Shown piece by piece: positions 22,625 through 34,394 of a stretch of 64,000 nt of DNA. The stretch spans positions 60,362,436-60,426,435 of the forward strand of contig CM070917.1 of NCBI GenBank assembly GCA_036417435.1. The letters are read 5' to 3'. The notes beneath the pieces were generated by a model. It was given only the letters and a program-made list of their open reading frames with translations, was not told the origin of the DNA and searched no databases. The DNA is from Inia geoffrensis (taxonomy: Eukaryota > Chordata > Mammalia > Artiodactyla > Iniidae). The position numbers were made by a program, and so were the translations under genes. Within the stretch, counting starts at the first letter, position 1, and every line of letters begins with the position of its first letter.

Positions 22625-24240
22625 TAGTGAAAGACCAAAGGCTTTCCTGTTAAGATTGGGAATAAAGTGAGGATGTCTGCTCTTACTACCCATTCAACAT
22701 AATACTGTAAGTCCAGCCAATGCAATAAGGCAAGAAAAGGAAATAAAAGGCATACAAATCTGGAAGGAAGAAATAAAGCTGTGCCTATTTGTAAATGACA
22801 TCATTGTCTACTTAGAAAATCCCAAAGAATTAACAAACAAACAAACAAGCAAAAACCCTCCTAGAACTAATAAGTGAGTTCAGCAAAGTGACGAGACACA
22901 AAACAAACATACAAAAATTAATCATAGTTTTATATACTAATAATAACCATAGGGACACCAAAATTAAAAAGCAATACCATTAACAACCACTCCAAAAAAA
23001 GAGGGAGAGGAATGCTTAGGTGTAAATTTAACAAAACTTGGTGCAGGATTTGTATGTTGAAAACTACACAATGCTGATCAAAGAAATAGAAGAAAACCTA
23101 AATAAGTAGAGAGACATATCGTGTTCATGGATTAGAAGACTCAACATAGTAAAGATGTCCATTCTTCCCAAATTGATACACAGGTAATGTAATTCCTATT
23201 AAGATTCCAGCAAGATTTTTTTGTAGCTATAGACAGGATTATTCTAAAATTTAAATGGAAAAGTAAAGGAACTAGAATAGCTAAAACAATTTTGAAAAAC
23301 AATAAAATGAGAGGAATCACTCTACCTTATTTTGGAGACTTTTTATCTACTTGCAGTAATCAAGATTATGTGGTATTGGCAGAGAATTAGATACACAGAT
23401 CAATGGAACAGAACAGAGTACCCAGAAATAGACCAAAAGAAATGTGCCCAAATGATTTTTTGACGAAGGTGCCACAGCAAACCCACAGAGGGAAGATAGC
23501 TTTTTCAACAAATGTTACTGGAGCAACGGGACACCCATAAAAACAAAAAACCTCGTCCTCACATTTTACACAAAAATTAACTCAAAATGGGTCATGGACT
23601 TAGATGTAAATTGTAAAGCTATAACATTTTTAGGAAAAATGAAAGAAGATCTAAGATCTAGTCTTAGAGATCTAGGGCTAGTTAAAAAGCTTTTAGAGTT
23701 GACACCAAAAGCACAATTCATAAAAGGAAAAACTGATAATTTGGACTTCATCAAAATTAAAACCTTTTGCTCCATGAAAGATCCTATTAAGAGGATGAAA
23801 AGAAAAGCTGCAGACTGGGAGAAAATATTTGCAAGCTACATACCAAACACAAGACTAGTAATTAGAATATATAAAGAACTCTCAAAACCCAACTGTTAAA
23901 AAAAAAAAAAAAAAAAAAAGACAACTGAAAATCCAGTTAGGAAAAAGGAGAAAAAAAGAAAGAAAATCCAATTAGAAAATGGGAAAAAGACATGAAGAGA
24001 TATTTCACTGAAGAGGATATACAGATGGCAAATAAGCACATGAAAAGATACTCAACATCATTAAGCATTAAGGAAATACCAATTAAAACCACAATCAGAT
24101 ATCACTACCTACCTTTACAAATGGCTATAATAAAATATAACACCAAATACAGGTAAGGATGCAGAGAACCTACATCACTCCTACATTGCTGGTGGGAATG
24201 GAAAATGGTACAAACGCTCTGGAAGACAGTTGGTGGTTCC

Positions 24241-24607
24241 TTTTTTTAATATATAATTTCTTTTTAATTAATTAATTATTTATTGGCTGCATTGGGTCTC
24301 GGTTGCTGCACGCGGGGCTTTCTCTAGTTGCGGCGAGCGGGGGCTGCTCTTCGCTGTGGTGCGGGGTCTTCTCATTGTCGTGGCTGCTTCTGTTGCGGAT
24401 CACAGGCTCTAGGCATGCGGGCTTCAGTAGTTGTGGCACACAGGCTCAGTAGTTGTGGCTTGTAGGCTCTAGAGCACAGGCTCAGTAGCTGTGGCGCACA
24501 GGCTTAGTTGTTCCGCAACATGTGAGATCTTCCCGAACCAGGGCTCGAACCTGTGTCCCCTACATTGGCAGGCGGATTCTTAACCACTGCGCCACCAGGG
24601 AAGTCCA
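24241..24607 (-). mobile_element. CHR-family SINE, long type
   Basis: Reversed long CHR with a 3' A-tail on the left and the reversed head cgccaccagggaagtcc on the right. Flanking duplication ggtggttcctttt and ggtggttgctttt. Confidence 0.9.
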
Positions 24608-24927
24608 GGTGGTTGCTTTTAAAAACTAAATATGTAGCTACCACACAACCCAGCAATTGCACTCCTGGGCATTTGTCCCAAAGAAATGAAGACTTAGGTT
24701 CACACAAAAACCTGTACATGAATAGGTATTGCAGAAATATTCCAAATAGTGAAAAATTGGAAACAACTCAGATTATGTCAATAAGTAAATGGCTAAACAA
24801 ACTGGGACATCCATACCGTGGGATATACTCACAATAAAATGAAGCATACTCTTGATACACACCTGGGTGAATCTCCAAGAAATTATACTGAGTAAAAAAA
24901 GCCAATCCCAAATAGTTACTGGTTGAA

Positions 24928-25424
24928 AATGTACCAAGGATTTGTTTTAATCAGGTATGGCAAGACACGCAGACATGACAATGACTGTCGTGTAGGAAGA
25001 AGTTTACACTCTGATTCCTGGAAATTGGAGGCACTGTACACCACACAGGGCTACACACGGAAGCACAGCAACGATCAGTAGGCAGAAGAAGTGAGGGGAA
25101 GCGTGGGCATGAGCCTTTAGTGCGGTTTCCATGGGGGGGGAAAGGGAGGCATGGGAAGGAGTCTCAGGATTGGTTAGTTTGAATAATTTTTGTGGGCTCT
25201 GAGCTTTAGAGGTGGTCCCTAGTCATCTGGCACTTGACCCTGGGTGATTTAGGGCAAGCAGATAGCACCCCAGACCGCAGGATTCTGATAAGAGGAGGCA
25301 GAGGAGGGTATAAACTCAGGACTTGGTTTGCATATCAAAGGCACCTTCCCTTTCTCCAGTAATTAGTCAACCCTGGAAGAGGCAGTCCCTCCCTGGTTCC
25401 ACAAAGCCCTGAGATGTCAAAGCA
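24928..25424 (-). mobile_element. LTR-like insertion, unidentified
   Basis: About 500 bp unrelated to L1 sits inside the L1 3' region. On the minus strand it begins TGACATCTCAGGG, has pyrimidine-rich sequence and an ...ctgattaaaacaaatccttg end with a weak polyadenylation-like ttaaaac, and ends TTGGTACA: the TG...CA layout of an LTR. No internal retroviral sequence. Boundaries and class are uncertain. Confidence 0.4.
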
Positions 25425-25463
25425 TCATAAAATATATGATGAAAAATTAAAAAGCATGATTCA

Positions 25464-25600
25464 GGGAATTCCCTGGCAATCCAGTGGTTAGGACTCTATG
25501 CTTTCACTGCCACGTGCCTGGGTTCGATCCCTGGTCGGGGAACTAAGATCCCACAAGCCATGTGGCACAGCCAAAAATAAGTAAATACAAATTTAAAACT
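25464..25600 (+). mobile_element. CHR-family SINE, short type
   Basis: ggaattccctggcaatccag head, B-box-like gggttcgatccctggtc, A-rich tail. Flanks gcatgattcag and acgtgattcat suggest a diverged target-site duplication. Confidence 0.85.
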
Positions 25601-25786
25601 TTAAGAACGTGATTCATACAGTTACATGCTGTATGATTCCATTTATATAACATTCACGAAATGATGAAATTACAGAAATGGGAACAGAAAAATGGTTGCT
25701 GTGTTAAGGAGAGGATCAGGCTGGAGGGAAGTGGGTGAGGCTGTAAAAAGGTAACAGTGGGGTCCTTGTGCTAATGGAGATGTTCT

Positions 25787-26144
25787 TTTTTTTAAATTAA
25801 TTAATTAATTAATCATTTTTTTAAACTGTATTGGGTCTTGGTTGCTGCACGCAGCTTTCTCTAGTTGTGGCTAGCAGGGGCTACTCTTCGTTGTGGTGCG
25901 CGGGCTTCTCACTGCAGTGGCTTCTCTTGTTGTGGAGCACGGGCTCTAGGCGCACGGGCTTCAGTAGGTGTGACATACGGGTTCAGTAGTTGTGGCTCTC
26001 GGGCTCTAGAGTGCAGGCTCAGTAGTTGTGGCTTAGCTGCTCCGCGGCATGTGGAATCTTCCTGGACCAGGGCTCGAACCCGTGTCCGCTGCACTGGCAG
26101 GTGGATTCTTAACCACTGTGCCACCAGGGAAGCCCCAAGCCCCC
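25787..26144 (-). mobile_element. CHR-family SINE, long type
   Basis: Reversed long CHR with 3' A/T-rich tail at the left. Target-site duplication ggagatgttct (25776-25786 and about 26146-26156). Confidence 0.9.
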
Positions 26145-26310
26145 TGGAGATGTTCTGTACCTTGACCTTATCAACTGGGAGATGGTTCTAGAGTTTTGTA
26201 AGGGTGTTACCGTTAGGAAAACCTGGCTACAGGTTACACAGGATCTCTCTGCATTGTGTTTTACAACTGTGAACCTACAATTATCTCAAAATTAAAAGTT
26301 TAATTTAAAA

Positions 26311-26817
26311 AATATACAGTAAAAGTGAACGGCCCCCTCTCCTTGTCTTCTGAACCCCAACACCACCCCTTACCAAAGCCACTTGTATTAACATCTTCTG
26401 TGTAAATCCTTCCAGACTCTTCTTTGCATTTATTTATACACATATGCACAAACTTAGCAGAGTGTTTCATAAATGGGATTAACGGACTATTCCATGACTT
26501 GTGTAACAAGGCTAGTTGGCAATGAAGAAGTGACAGAAACCTTGAGAAAATGACTCTAACCACTTCATTTCAAAATGGCAAGCAAAGGAACAGGTGTGAA
26601 CCACCCTGTCCCCCCGCCCAACTGAAGGAAAACAGATTCTAAAGAGAGACAGAGGCCCACAGTCTGAGGCTCTCCCAAGATGCATGACTCATGGAACATT
26701 CCTGTACATGATATCTGGCCTTGCACCTGTAAATCTCCTTTGGGGAGAGATGGGAGCAATAGCTACAGAAGTAGATGGGGCTATATGAGGCGCCTACCTG
26801 TAAAAGATGACCCAGAC
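26311..26817. other. L1-like tail remnant and unclassified sequence
   Basis: The part 26370-26530 resembles an old L1 3' region. The part 26530-26815 (aaatgactctaaccacttca, gtacatgatatctggccttg) is possibly LTR-derived, family not identified. Confidence 0.35.
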
Positions 26818-27372
26818 AAATGAATAAAGAAAATGTGGTTATATACATACAGTGGAATATTATTTAGCCTTAAAAAGAGAAGACAATCCTGCCATTTGTG
26901 GCAACATGTATGAATCTGGAGGACATGATGCTAAGTGAAATAAGCCAGACACGGAAAGACAAATATTGCATGAAACCACTTTTCGAGGAATCTAAAGTAG
27001 TCAGACTCATAGAAGCAGAGATTAGAAGGGTAGTTGTCAGGGGCTGGGGGAGAGGGAAACGGGGCACACAGATTTGGGTATGCAAGATAAGTCCTAAGAT
27101 CTACTGTACAGCGTAGAGTTAATAATACTGTGTTGTAGACTTAAACATTTGCTGAGATGGTAGATCTTCAGTGTTCTAATAATAATAATAATAACAATAA
27201 TAAAGGAGGTGGGAGGAAACTTTTGGAGAGGATGGATACGTTTATGGCATAGATTGTGGTGACGGTTTCACAGTGTACACTTATCTCCAGGCTCATCAAG
27301 TGGTATACGTTAAAAATGTACAGCTTTTTGTATGTCAATCATACATCAATAAAGAGTTTTTAAAAAAATAAA
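26818..27372 (+). mobile_element. L1 LINE 3' end
   Basis: tatacatacagtggaatatt, gctaagtgaaataagccaga, agacttaaacatttgctgag, and a tail catcaataaagagtttttaa. It contains a TAA/AAT microsatellite at about 27176-27202. Separate from the upstream L1 block. Confidence 0.85.
27176..27202. repeat. (TAA)n microsatellite
   Basis: About 27 bp of TAA/AAT units with one interruption, inside an L1 tail. Confidence 0.9.
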
Positions 27373-27499
27373 CCCGAAGAGCTGGAGGGAAGAGAAGAGG
27401 GTATGAACTTGATGACAAGCACCAGAGAGCTGGGAACAACCTGGAACCTTCAAAGTACTAACACACAACACACAAATACACACTGCACACCCTCTAAAG

Positions 27500-27657
27500 C
27501 AGGGGTCCCCAACCCCCCACTCCCTGGGGCCACATAGCGGGAGGTGAGCGGTGGGCAAGTGAGCGAAGCTTCGTCTGCCGCTCCCCACCGCCCCCGTCTG
27601 TGGAAAAATTGTCTTCCACAAAACCGGTCCCTGGTGCCAAAAAGTTGGGGCCCACTG
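27500..27657 (-). mobile_element. hAT-type nonautonomous DNA transposon
   Basis: Begins caggggtccccaac and, on the other end, gttggggcccactg: imperfect terminal inverted repeats. Contains ttccacaaaaccggtccctg, the reverse of the landmark in the copy at 1876-2079. Perfect 8-bp target-site duplication CTCTAAAG at 27492-27499 and 27658-27665. Confidence 0.8.
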
Positions 27658-27979
27658 CTCTAAAGCAACCTTCAGATCAAAGTGAACAAGGACACCCAAG
27701 GTCTCCCCTCAAGAAGAGCGAGAAGGTAGACAAGCTCAACTGTCATCTTGTTTCTGCCTGTTCCAGGAAAAAGAATGGTCTTCAAACTGCCAAGGTTAAC
27801 AATGCCCAATGCCAGGCATCTTACAGGAGCTGGGAACTGCTTGTCGAATGAAATGCAGAGAGGGGATTACAACAGACCCAGGTGAAGAGAGAAACACAGC
27901 AACCTGAGCTGCTAGAAATGCGTTCCTTCCCCAGAGCCCGATGAACCACATCCCAGCATGTTTAAGCAGCCAGCAGCCT

Positions 27980-28710
27980 TCATCTCAGAGCTGCTATTGG
28001 TAATTTCTAGAAATTATGGAGGGCAAGGGAGGTGTCGGAAAACTGGCCATGAACCACTCCTGACCTGATTCTCAGAAAGAAAGGAACAAAAGAAAATTCT
28101 AGAAATCATAGGCCAGTGAATGTGACGTAAATCTTTAGAAAAGGATAAGACTATTATAGAGTTCGTTCATGAATGCAGAAGGAAAGACAACACAATACTG
28201 GAAACGCTCTGAAGCTAAAACACACCCCACGAATCTCATTTCCATTTTCAATGAGTTATCAGACTGATGGATGCAAAGAATGTCTTAGGCAATACACTGA
28301 TTTGCATAAACATGTGTAAATTAGGTGGTCATACAAGGACCAGACGATGGAACCGTAGGGGAAATCCATAGCTTGTTGAACACTGCACTCAATGAGTCAG
28401 CCTGGGAGCAGAGCCACAGTGGAGGGCCACAGGGCTCTGCTCTGTTCTTGGAGCCAGTCAGCACTTCTAGAGCACCTTGGATAGAAGCAGAGGTATATGC
28501 TCTTCAAATTTGGAAATGGGGCTTCCCTGGTGGCGCAGTGGTTGAGAGTCCGCCTGCCGACGCAGGGGACGCGGGTTCGTGCCCCGGTCCGGGAGGATCC
28601 CACATGCCGTGGAGCGGCTGGGTCCGTGAGCCATGGCCGCTGAGCCTGCGCGTCCGGAGCCTGTGCTCCGCAACGGGAGAGGCCACAACAGTGAGAGGCC
28701 CGCGTACCGC

Positions 28711-28742
<32 letters not shown>

Positions 28743-29270
28743 GAAATGCCATAAACCTGGGAGGGATGCTTTAAATGAATGACAGTGAAGTCCCAGAACC
28801 AGTGGGTCAAACATTGCTGAGATCATTCACATTTCTTGTTGCATCATTACAAGCCGGGGAGGCCTGACCTGGCAGAAGGAAGTTGCTGACGATGTACGGA
28901 GGTGGCAGCCTTCCCAGGGGTCACTGGAGACACTGATGGGACGAGAAGCCAGCACAGCCTGGGTTGTATTACTAACACATGGAACCAGCTCCTAGGAACT
29001 CCGTGCACCGGGCAGATTGCAGCTGGAAGTCAGCTTTGTTGAAGGACGGGAGCAAGCCAGAGCGCATCCCAGGGAGAGGACCTGGAAGGTGAAGGGTCTG
29101 GAAGCAGGAGGGATGAAGAGGCGATGTCAGCCGGACCTGGAGGAGGGATGGCCCAGGTGGGACTTTACCACAGGCTGCGAGGACATCAAGGGCTGCAGAG
29201 AGAAAACAAATGGTTATTGAAAACCCAATGTGACTGTGGCTGGACCTGCCTCCCAGGGAGGGTGGTGTAA
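27980..29270 (+). mobile_element. L3/CR1-type LINE ORF2 relic
   Basis: cataggccagtgaatgtgac, gaatctcatttccattttca, gtggagggccacagggctct and, split by a SINE, tatgctcttcaaatttg and ccataaacctgggagggatg match the order I recall for L3/CR1 ORF2 text (…aagttgggagga… region); aggacctggaaggtgaaggg fits the 3' part. Interrupted by a CHR SINE at 28518-28738. Very diverged, so the right boundary is approximate. Confidence 0.5.
28518..28738 (+). mobile_element. CHR-family SINE, middle-length type, young-looking
   Basis: Full ggcttccctggtggcgcagt head, body and 28-base A tail (28711-28738). Target-site duplication aaatttggaaatg at about 28505 and 28736. Near-identical to the copy at 52627 and others. 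Confidence 0.95.
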
Positions 29271-30436
29271 ACCCTGTTGGTGGGAAAATAAATGCCACCT
29301 GAGGCAGGGCTCCAGCATAGGAAGAGGGACGCAGGTGCTTGGGCCACCGTGAGTGTGGGGCAGCTGGGGTGGGAGGGGGGTCCCTGTTCGGAGGGAGGCC
29401 ATAGGAGGATTAGGAACTGGCTCAGTACGTTTGAATCTGGGTTGAGTCCAGGTGGTGCTGTGCTGTGGACTGCCTGCCTTCCTCACTGGCACACAGATGC
29501 TCCTGTGATAATGTTTGGAGGAAACGCCCTGTGTTTCTGGGTCACGGGGCTGTACGGGGACAATGTGCGGGATGCTGAGATGGTCAGTACCCAGGGCCCA
29601 GCCAGCCAAGGCAGGATGGAGGGGGAAACAGATGCTACTCCCTCCCCTCCCCCCCCACCATGTCCCCAGGAAGTTCCGGAGGGAGGTGGGGTCTCACCAT
29701 GTGCCGAAGGGAGTTTGAGGCAAGTTTTTCCAAAGTTCAGCTGACAAAGAGGTTTGATCCAAGTTTGGTGCCGTTCCCTAGAGAGAATTAGGATGCAGAA
29801 GGAGGCCGCGGCAGGGAAAGCCCCTGACGCCAGGCGCAGGGATCCAATGATGGGTCGGGCCACCTATGAGCTGCCATCCATCCCTGCGCAGTTTCAGTAG
29901 AAGACAGCTGCCACCTGATGCAGGTGCTGGAGGGGTTGCTTGATGATGAAGGACCAAAGACCAGCTTAACTGGCTGAAGTTAAAAAAACCGTTATCTGTC
30001 TCTCACCTCTGCTTTCCTCTGTGCCAGCCTCATTCCAGGCAGCCCCTACCCAAGTAGTAGTAGAAACAGCGGCCCCAGGCTTCCATCCTACCGACCCAGC
30101 AAGCCCATGAGAGGGACCAAGGCTTTCCTCTTCATTTCCACGGAGGTCCCAGGACCAACCCATGTTAGACTGATGCCTCTACCCTTGAATACATCAGGAG
30201 GGCGGGGCTCTCTGATTGGCCAGGCCTGTGCCAGGTGACCGTCTCTGGAGCAGGTGTGAGTGTGAGGGCAGAGAACAGCTCCCTGCACCTGCGGCTTGAC
30301 CAGGTGACGCGAGACAACTTTCCATCTCAGAGTCAAGGGCTCTGTACCTCTTGGGTGTTCCAAGACCCAAAAGAGAGCCAAAGACATAGCAAAGACTGAG
30401 CAAATCATGGGTTACTTGACTTAGAAACACGTTACT
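29271..30436. other. Unique sequence
   Basis: About 1.2 kb with no recognised repeat. Two short minus-strand open segments with splice-like ends (about 29697-29740 and 30006-30045) are weak. Confidence 0.4.
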
Positions 30437-30504
30437 GATAAAGCAGAAACTAACACATCATTGTAAAGCAATTATACTCCAATAAAGATGTTAAAAAAAA
30501 AAAA
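30437..30504 (+). mobile_element. Very short L1 3' insertion
   Basis: Only the L1 3' terminus (aagcagaaactaacacatca, attatactccaataaagatg) plus an A tail, flanked by similar cacgttac and cacattac. A 5'-truncated young L1 copy of about 70 bp. Confidence 0.8.
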
Positions 30505-31259
30505 AAACACACATTACCAGATTTTCTGTAGTCCCTGTTCACATTCTTATCAGACTTGATATTCAAATTAGTTAGGGTCTCTTGTGCATAATTAAATACT
30601 GCCCCTCCTCACTTTAAGAACAATTTTACTAAGATGAGGCCAGAACTTTCTTGCTTGGTGCTCAATGCCATTTTCAAAACTCCTGGCACACAGAACTAAC
30701 ACAAAGTACTCTTCAGAAGAGACTTAAGGTTTCAGACAGGGCAGAGCTAGACAAAGGTTTCAGACTTTACAACAGAGGGCGTTTCAGAGGAAGGTGAAGA
30801 AAGGGATCGTTATTGTGCCACAGCTGCTGGACTGTGCCGAAATGATTCCAGCGCTGATGCTGGAGGCCAAGGCAAGGGAGACTCAGAACTTACATGTGTG
30901 TCTATGTTGGATGCTAAAGATCTAACCTTTCCCAGAACTGCTCTCAAGGTCATACTTTTTAAAAGCAATGAGCATCTCAGAAAGGGTGTGAATATCTCTT
31001 GCTTTGCCCCAGGCCAGAGCAGAGCAGGGCAGGTGGCCCTGTTACAGGTGGGGCGTGAACCCTTGGGGTACACAGGATAAAGGCTTGACATGGAGCAGAC
31101 AGTAAGGTCCATCAGGTAAAGCTTTTCACTAGGTCTGTTTCAATTTACACCCCATTGGGAAAAAATGTAATCCTAGTGAAGTCGGCCTGTCCGAAGAAAG
31201 GTATTCCTTAATCAATCACCATTATATACGCATTCAAGCCCCTAAATATTCTTAACACC
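30505..31259. other. Unique sequence
   Basis: No repeat or exon recognised. Confidence 0.45.
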
Positions 31260-31436
31260 ATCCCTTCCCTGCAACCCTCTCCTGGTGCCAGCCTCACTGT
31301 TTCTTGGGTGAGCAGTCTAATGTCCCTACCGCTCCCCTGCCCCCAGAACTTGTCACCCACACTGCCACTTGAGTGAGCTTTCTCAAAGTCAAATGTGGCC
31401 ACCCCTCCTCTTCTGAAAACTCTTCCATGGCTTCAC
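31260..31436 (+). repeat. L2-like LINE fragment
   Basis: tctgaaaactcttccatggcttc and the preceding C-rich text resemble the L2 3' coding region. Ends at a SINE insertion. Confidence 0.4.
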
Positions 31437-31817
31437 TTTTTTTAAAATAGAAATTTATCTATTTATTTATTTTTGGCTGTGTTGGATCTTCGTTGCTATG
31501 CGCGGGCTTTCTCTAGTTGCGGCGAGCAGGGGCTACTCTTCGTTGTGGTGCATAGGCTTCTCATTGCAGTGGCTTCTCTTGTTGCGGAGCACGGGCTCTA
31601 GGCACACGGACCTCAGAAGCTGTGGTACGTGGGCTCAGTAGTTGTGGCATGCAGGCTCAGTAGTTGTGGTTCGCAAGCTGTAGAGCGTAGGCTCAGTAGC
31701 TGTGGTGCACGGGCTTTGTTGCTCCACGGCATGTGGGACCTTCCTGGACCAGGGATCGAACCTGTGTCCCCTGCACTGGCAGGCAGATTCTTAACCACTG
31801 CGCCACCAGGGAAGTCC
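31437..31817 (-). mobile_element. CHR-family SINE, long type
   Basis: Reversed long CHR with repeated ggctcagtagttgtggcatg-type units and reversed head cgccaccagggaagtcc. Left end is the A-tail side (atttatctatttatttattt). Confidence 0.9.
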
Positions 31818-31824
31818 CCCACCT

Positions 31825-32475
31825 TCTTTTTAAAATTGAGATGAAATGCATATAACATAAGATTAACCTTTTTTTTTTTGTAGTACGCGGGCCTCTCACT
31901 GTTGTGGCCTCTCCCATTGCGGAGCACAGGCTCCGGATGCGCAGGCTCAGCGGCCATGGCTCACGGGCCCAGCCGCTCCGCAGCATGTGGGATCTTCCCA
32001 GACCGGGGCACGAACCCGTGTCCCCTGCATCGGCAGGCGGACTCTCAACCACTGCGCCATCAGGGAAGCCCAAGATTAACCATTTTAATGTGTACAATTC
32101 AGGGGCATTAAGTACAATTCAGTGGCATTAAGTAATGTGCAACCATCACCACCACCTGGTTCCAAAACGTTTTCATCATCCCAAATGGAAACCCTATACC
32201 CGCTAGCAGCTGCTTTCCATTTTTCGTTCCCCCAAGCCCCAGGCGACCACCCATTTGCTCACTATGTCTATGGATTTGCCTATTCTGGACATTTCACGTA
32301 AAGGGGATCTTACAATATATATGGCCTTTTGTGTCTGGCTTCTTTCATTTTGCATAATATTTTCAGGTCCATCCATGTTGAAGCATGTGTCAGTATTTTA
32401 TTCCTTTTTAAGGCTGAACGACATTCTGTTGAGTGTGTCTACCACAATGTGTTAATCCATTTATCCATTTATGGC
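31825..32475 (-). mobile_element. L1 LINE 3'-region relic, split by a SINE
   Basis: ttaaaattgagatgaaatgc, taatgtgtacaattcagggg, gcatgtgtcagtattttatt and tgttaatccatttatccatt are reverse complements of an L1 3' region. The same family recurs at 59750-60565. A CHR SINE (31869-32071) is inserted. Confidence 0.8.
31869..32071 (-). mobile_element. CHR-family SINE, middle-length type
   Basis: Short T run then reversed SINE body and head. Target-site duplication aagattaacc on both sides. Confidence 0.9.
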
Positions 32476-33384
32476 TCCACCTCATCTTACAGGACAATCC
32501 AAGCTTCCCTCGACTTGTCTCCGGATACGCCTGCCCCTGACTCGAAGCTCCTGTATTCTGAAATGTCCTGTGTTTGCTGTTTCATTCCTCGCTGCTTTTA
32601 CTGTCCTCTCAGCTCACTTTCATCCAGCCAAGCCCCCTTGCCCTTTAGACCCTCCAAGACGACCCTAGCCTCCTGTCTGAGTCATGCCCCGTGTTCCCAG
32701 GGCTCTGCGTGCACAACTCTTATCAGACCAAACTGAAACTATTATTCAGGGTCCGTGTCCCTAGCCTCACCCTCCACGTGACGAGGAGGCTGCAGCCCTT
32801 CTGTGGTGGGGACTCGTGTCTGCTTCCTTCTGAAACCCCAGGTTGTACCCACTGGCTGGTGCACAGTGGATGCTGCCCCGATCTGAAAATCCATCCCATC
32901 ACGGAGAGGTGTCCAGCTTGAAACAAGACTCATTAGTCTACTGGGCTGAGGTACAGGCAGTCTATTTTAGTGACTTTTAATTCTGAAGCAGAGTGTCATA
33001 CAACCTTGACAGGAAGGTCTCAGGGAACCATGTTTTTAGAAAAAAACATGTTTTTGAAATTTCATCATGGCCACGTGAACTTGAGCTCTGACTTCTTTCA
33101 GAACACAGCACTTGGCCTTTGAAGTGGCCTCATTACAAGATCTCCATTATTGTCTCTGCATGGCGCTCGGGACCCTGCTTCTGCCAGCTGCCAGCTGGGT
33201 CAGGGACACCTCCTTACAAGAGTCAGGACGGGTAATGACAAGGAGGGGTAAGAGTGTATCGCCTGCTTAAGCAGGTGTGTTGCTCTATAATGAAGAATTG
33301 GCTGGCCTTTGCTCCTGGGAGGCGACATCTAAATCCTTGGAATTCCCTGAGTGATGGGCATGCCTTCGTTATTCATGGTGGGGC
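32476..33384. other. Unique sequence
   Basis: C/T-rich sequence to 32900 may be decayed L2. Beyond it nothing is recognised. Confidence 0.4.
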
Positions 33385-33755
33385 CTGATCGTTTATGCCA
33401 TGGAGGTGACCCTTGGTGCGGACAGACCAAGCCAGAAAGGCCAACCACGTGATTAGAGGGAAATGGAGTTCAATGAATCCTGCGTATGTAATGAAGCCCC
33501 CGCAGAAGCTCTGGGCCTTGGGTGAGCTTCCTGGTTGGTGATCACACAACCACGTGCCTGGAGAACACGGAAGCTCTGTCTCTGGGACCCTCCCAGACCT
33601 CATGCTGAGTGTCTCCGATTTGGGAGGCTGGTCGGCCTGAGACCCCGGGGACTTGTGGCTGGTGTCCTATGGGGGCAGTCTTGCAGGACTGACCCCTTGA
33701 CCTGGGAAGTCGGTGCTAACTGCGGGTAGTCGGGGTTAGCATCGCACTACAGGTA
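33385..33755 (+). mobile_element. Endogenous-retrovirus-type LTR fragment
   Basis: atgtaatgaagcccccgcag, ctatgggggcagtcttgcag, gactgaccccttgacctggg and ctaactgcgggtagtcgggg follow the pattern of a mammalian ERV LTR 3' region. Solo, degraded, no internal genes. Family not named. Confidence 0.5.
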
Positions 33756-34394
33756 TCACCCCAGATGACCTCCTCCTGATGCCTTTAATACAGAGCTGCA
33801 CAGAAGTAGGTGAGATGGGCAGGGGGTGCAGGGGAAGATACTCATGCTTTATGCCTATTGGCCCTTTTGAGAAATCCTTCCTTGTTTGCTGAAAAGCAAA
33901 CTCCTGGCTAGGATTGAGGGGGAAATCCAGATAAAGATGGACATTGAAGCCTTTGAACTTGGGCCAAGTCATTAGGAGGCATTTTGTACGCATTTACCTC
34001 CTTAGGTCAGAATGCAGAACCCGAGGGTGGGCACACCAGTGTCACCATCACACACCCCCTTCCCCCCGACCCCGGGCTGGTCTCCCCCTGCGCAGTTTAT
34101 CAATGAAGGGAATTTAATGAGCAGGTGATGAGGTCCTGGTCCGCTCTTGGGTGTGTGCAGGAGGGTGTGAGAGAGAATGGGTGCTGAAAAGAGAATGGGG
34201 CATGCAGGAAGCCAATGAAAAACACCCTGGTGCTAATCTTTGCAGTTTGCAGTGGTAGCTCAGGATGGAAGGCTGCCCAGTGAAGTCATCTGGGAAGGTG
34301 TCAGAGGCCAGGTGGGGCTGCAGATGGAGGAGGAAGTCAGAGAGAAGGAGGGGCTGCGAACAGCCCAGGAGGGAGGGATCGGCTTGAGCAAAGC

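Larger units (their letters stand above)
22625..26310 (+). mobile_element. L1 LINE, 3' half of ORF2 and 3' end, with nested insertions
   Basis: Forward-strand L1: the block starts within ORF2 (tgaaagaccaaaggctttcc), passes the region translating to a short LENPK-type stretch after the catalytic domain, and includes the ORF2 C-terminal part at 23594-23899 (101-codon frame with WEKIFASYIPN, a recognisable L1 motif). It carries many stops and a 20-base A run near 23900. Nested in it: a long CHR SINE (24241-24607), an LTR-like block (24928-25424), a short CHR SINE (25464-25600) and another long CHR SINE (25787-26144). Old, inactive; not a host gene. Confidence 0.85.

Noticed and set aside
23594..23899. 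101-codon plus-strand frame
   Set aside because: Recognisable C-terminal L1 ORF2 fragment in a degraded L1, not a host gene.
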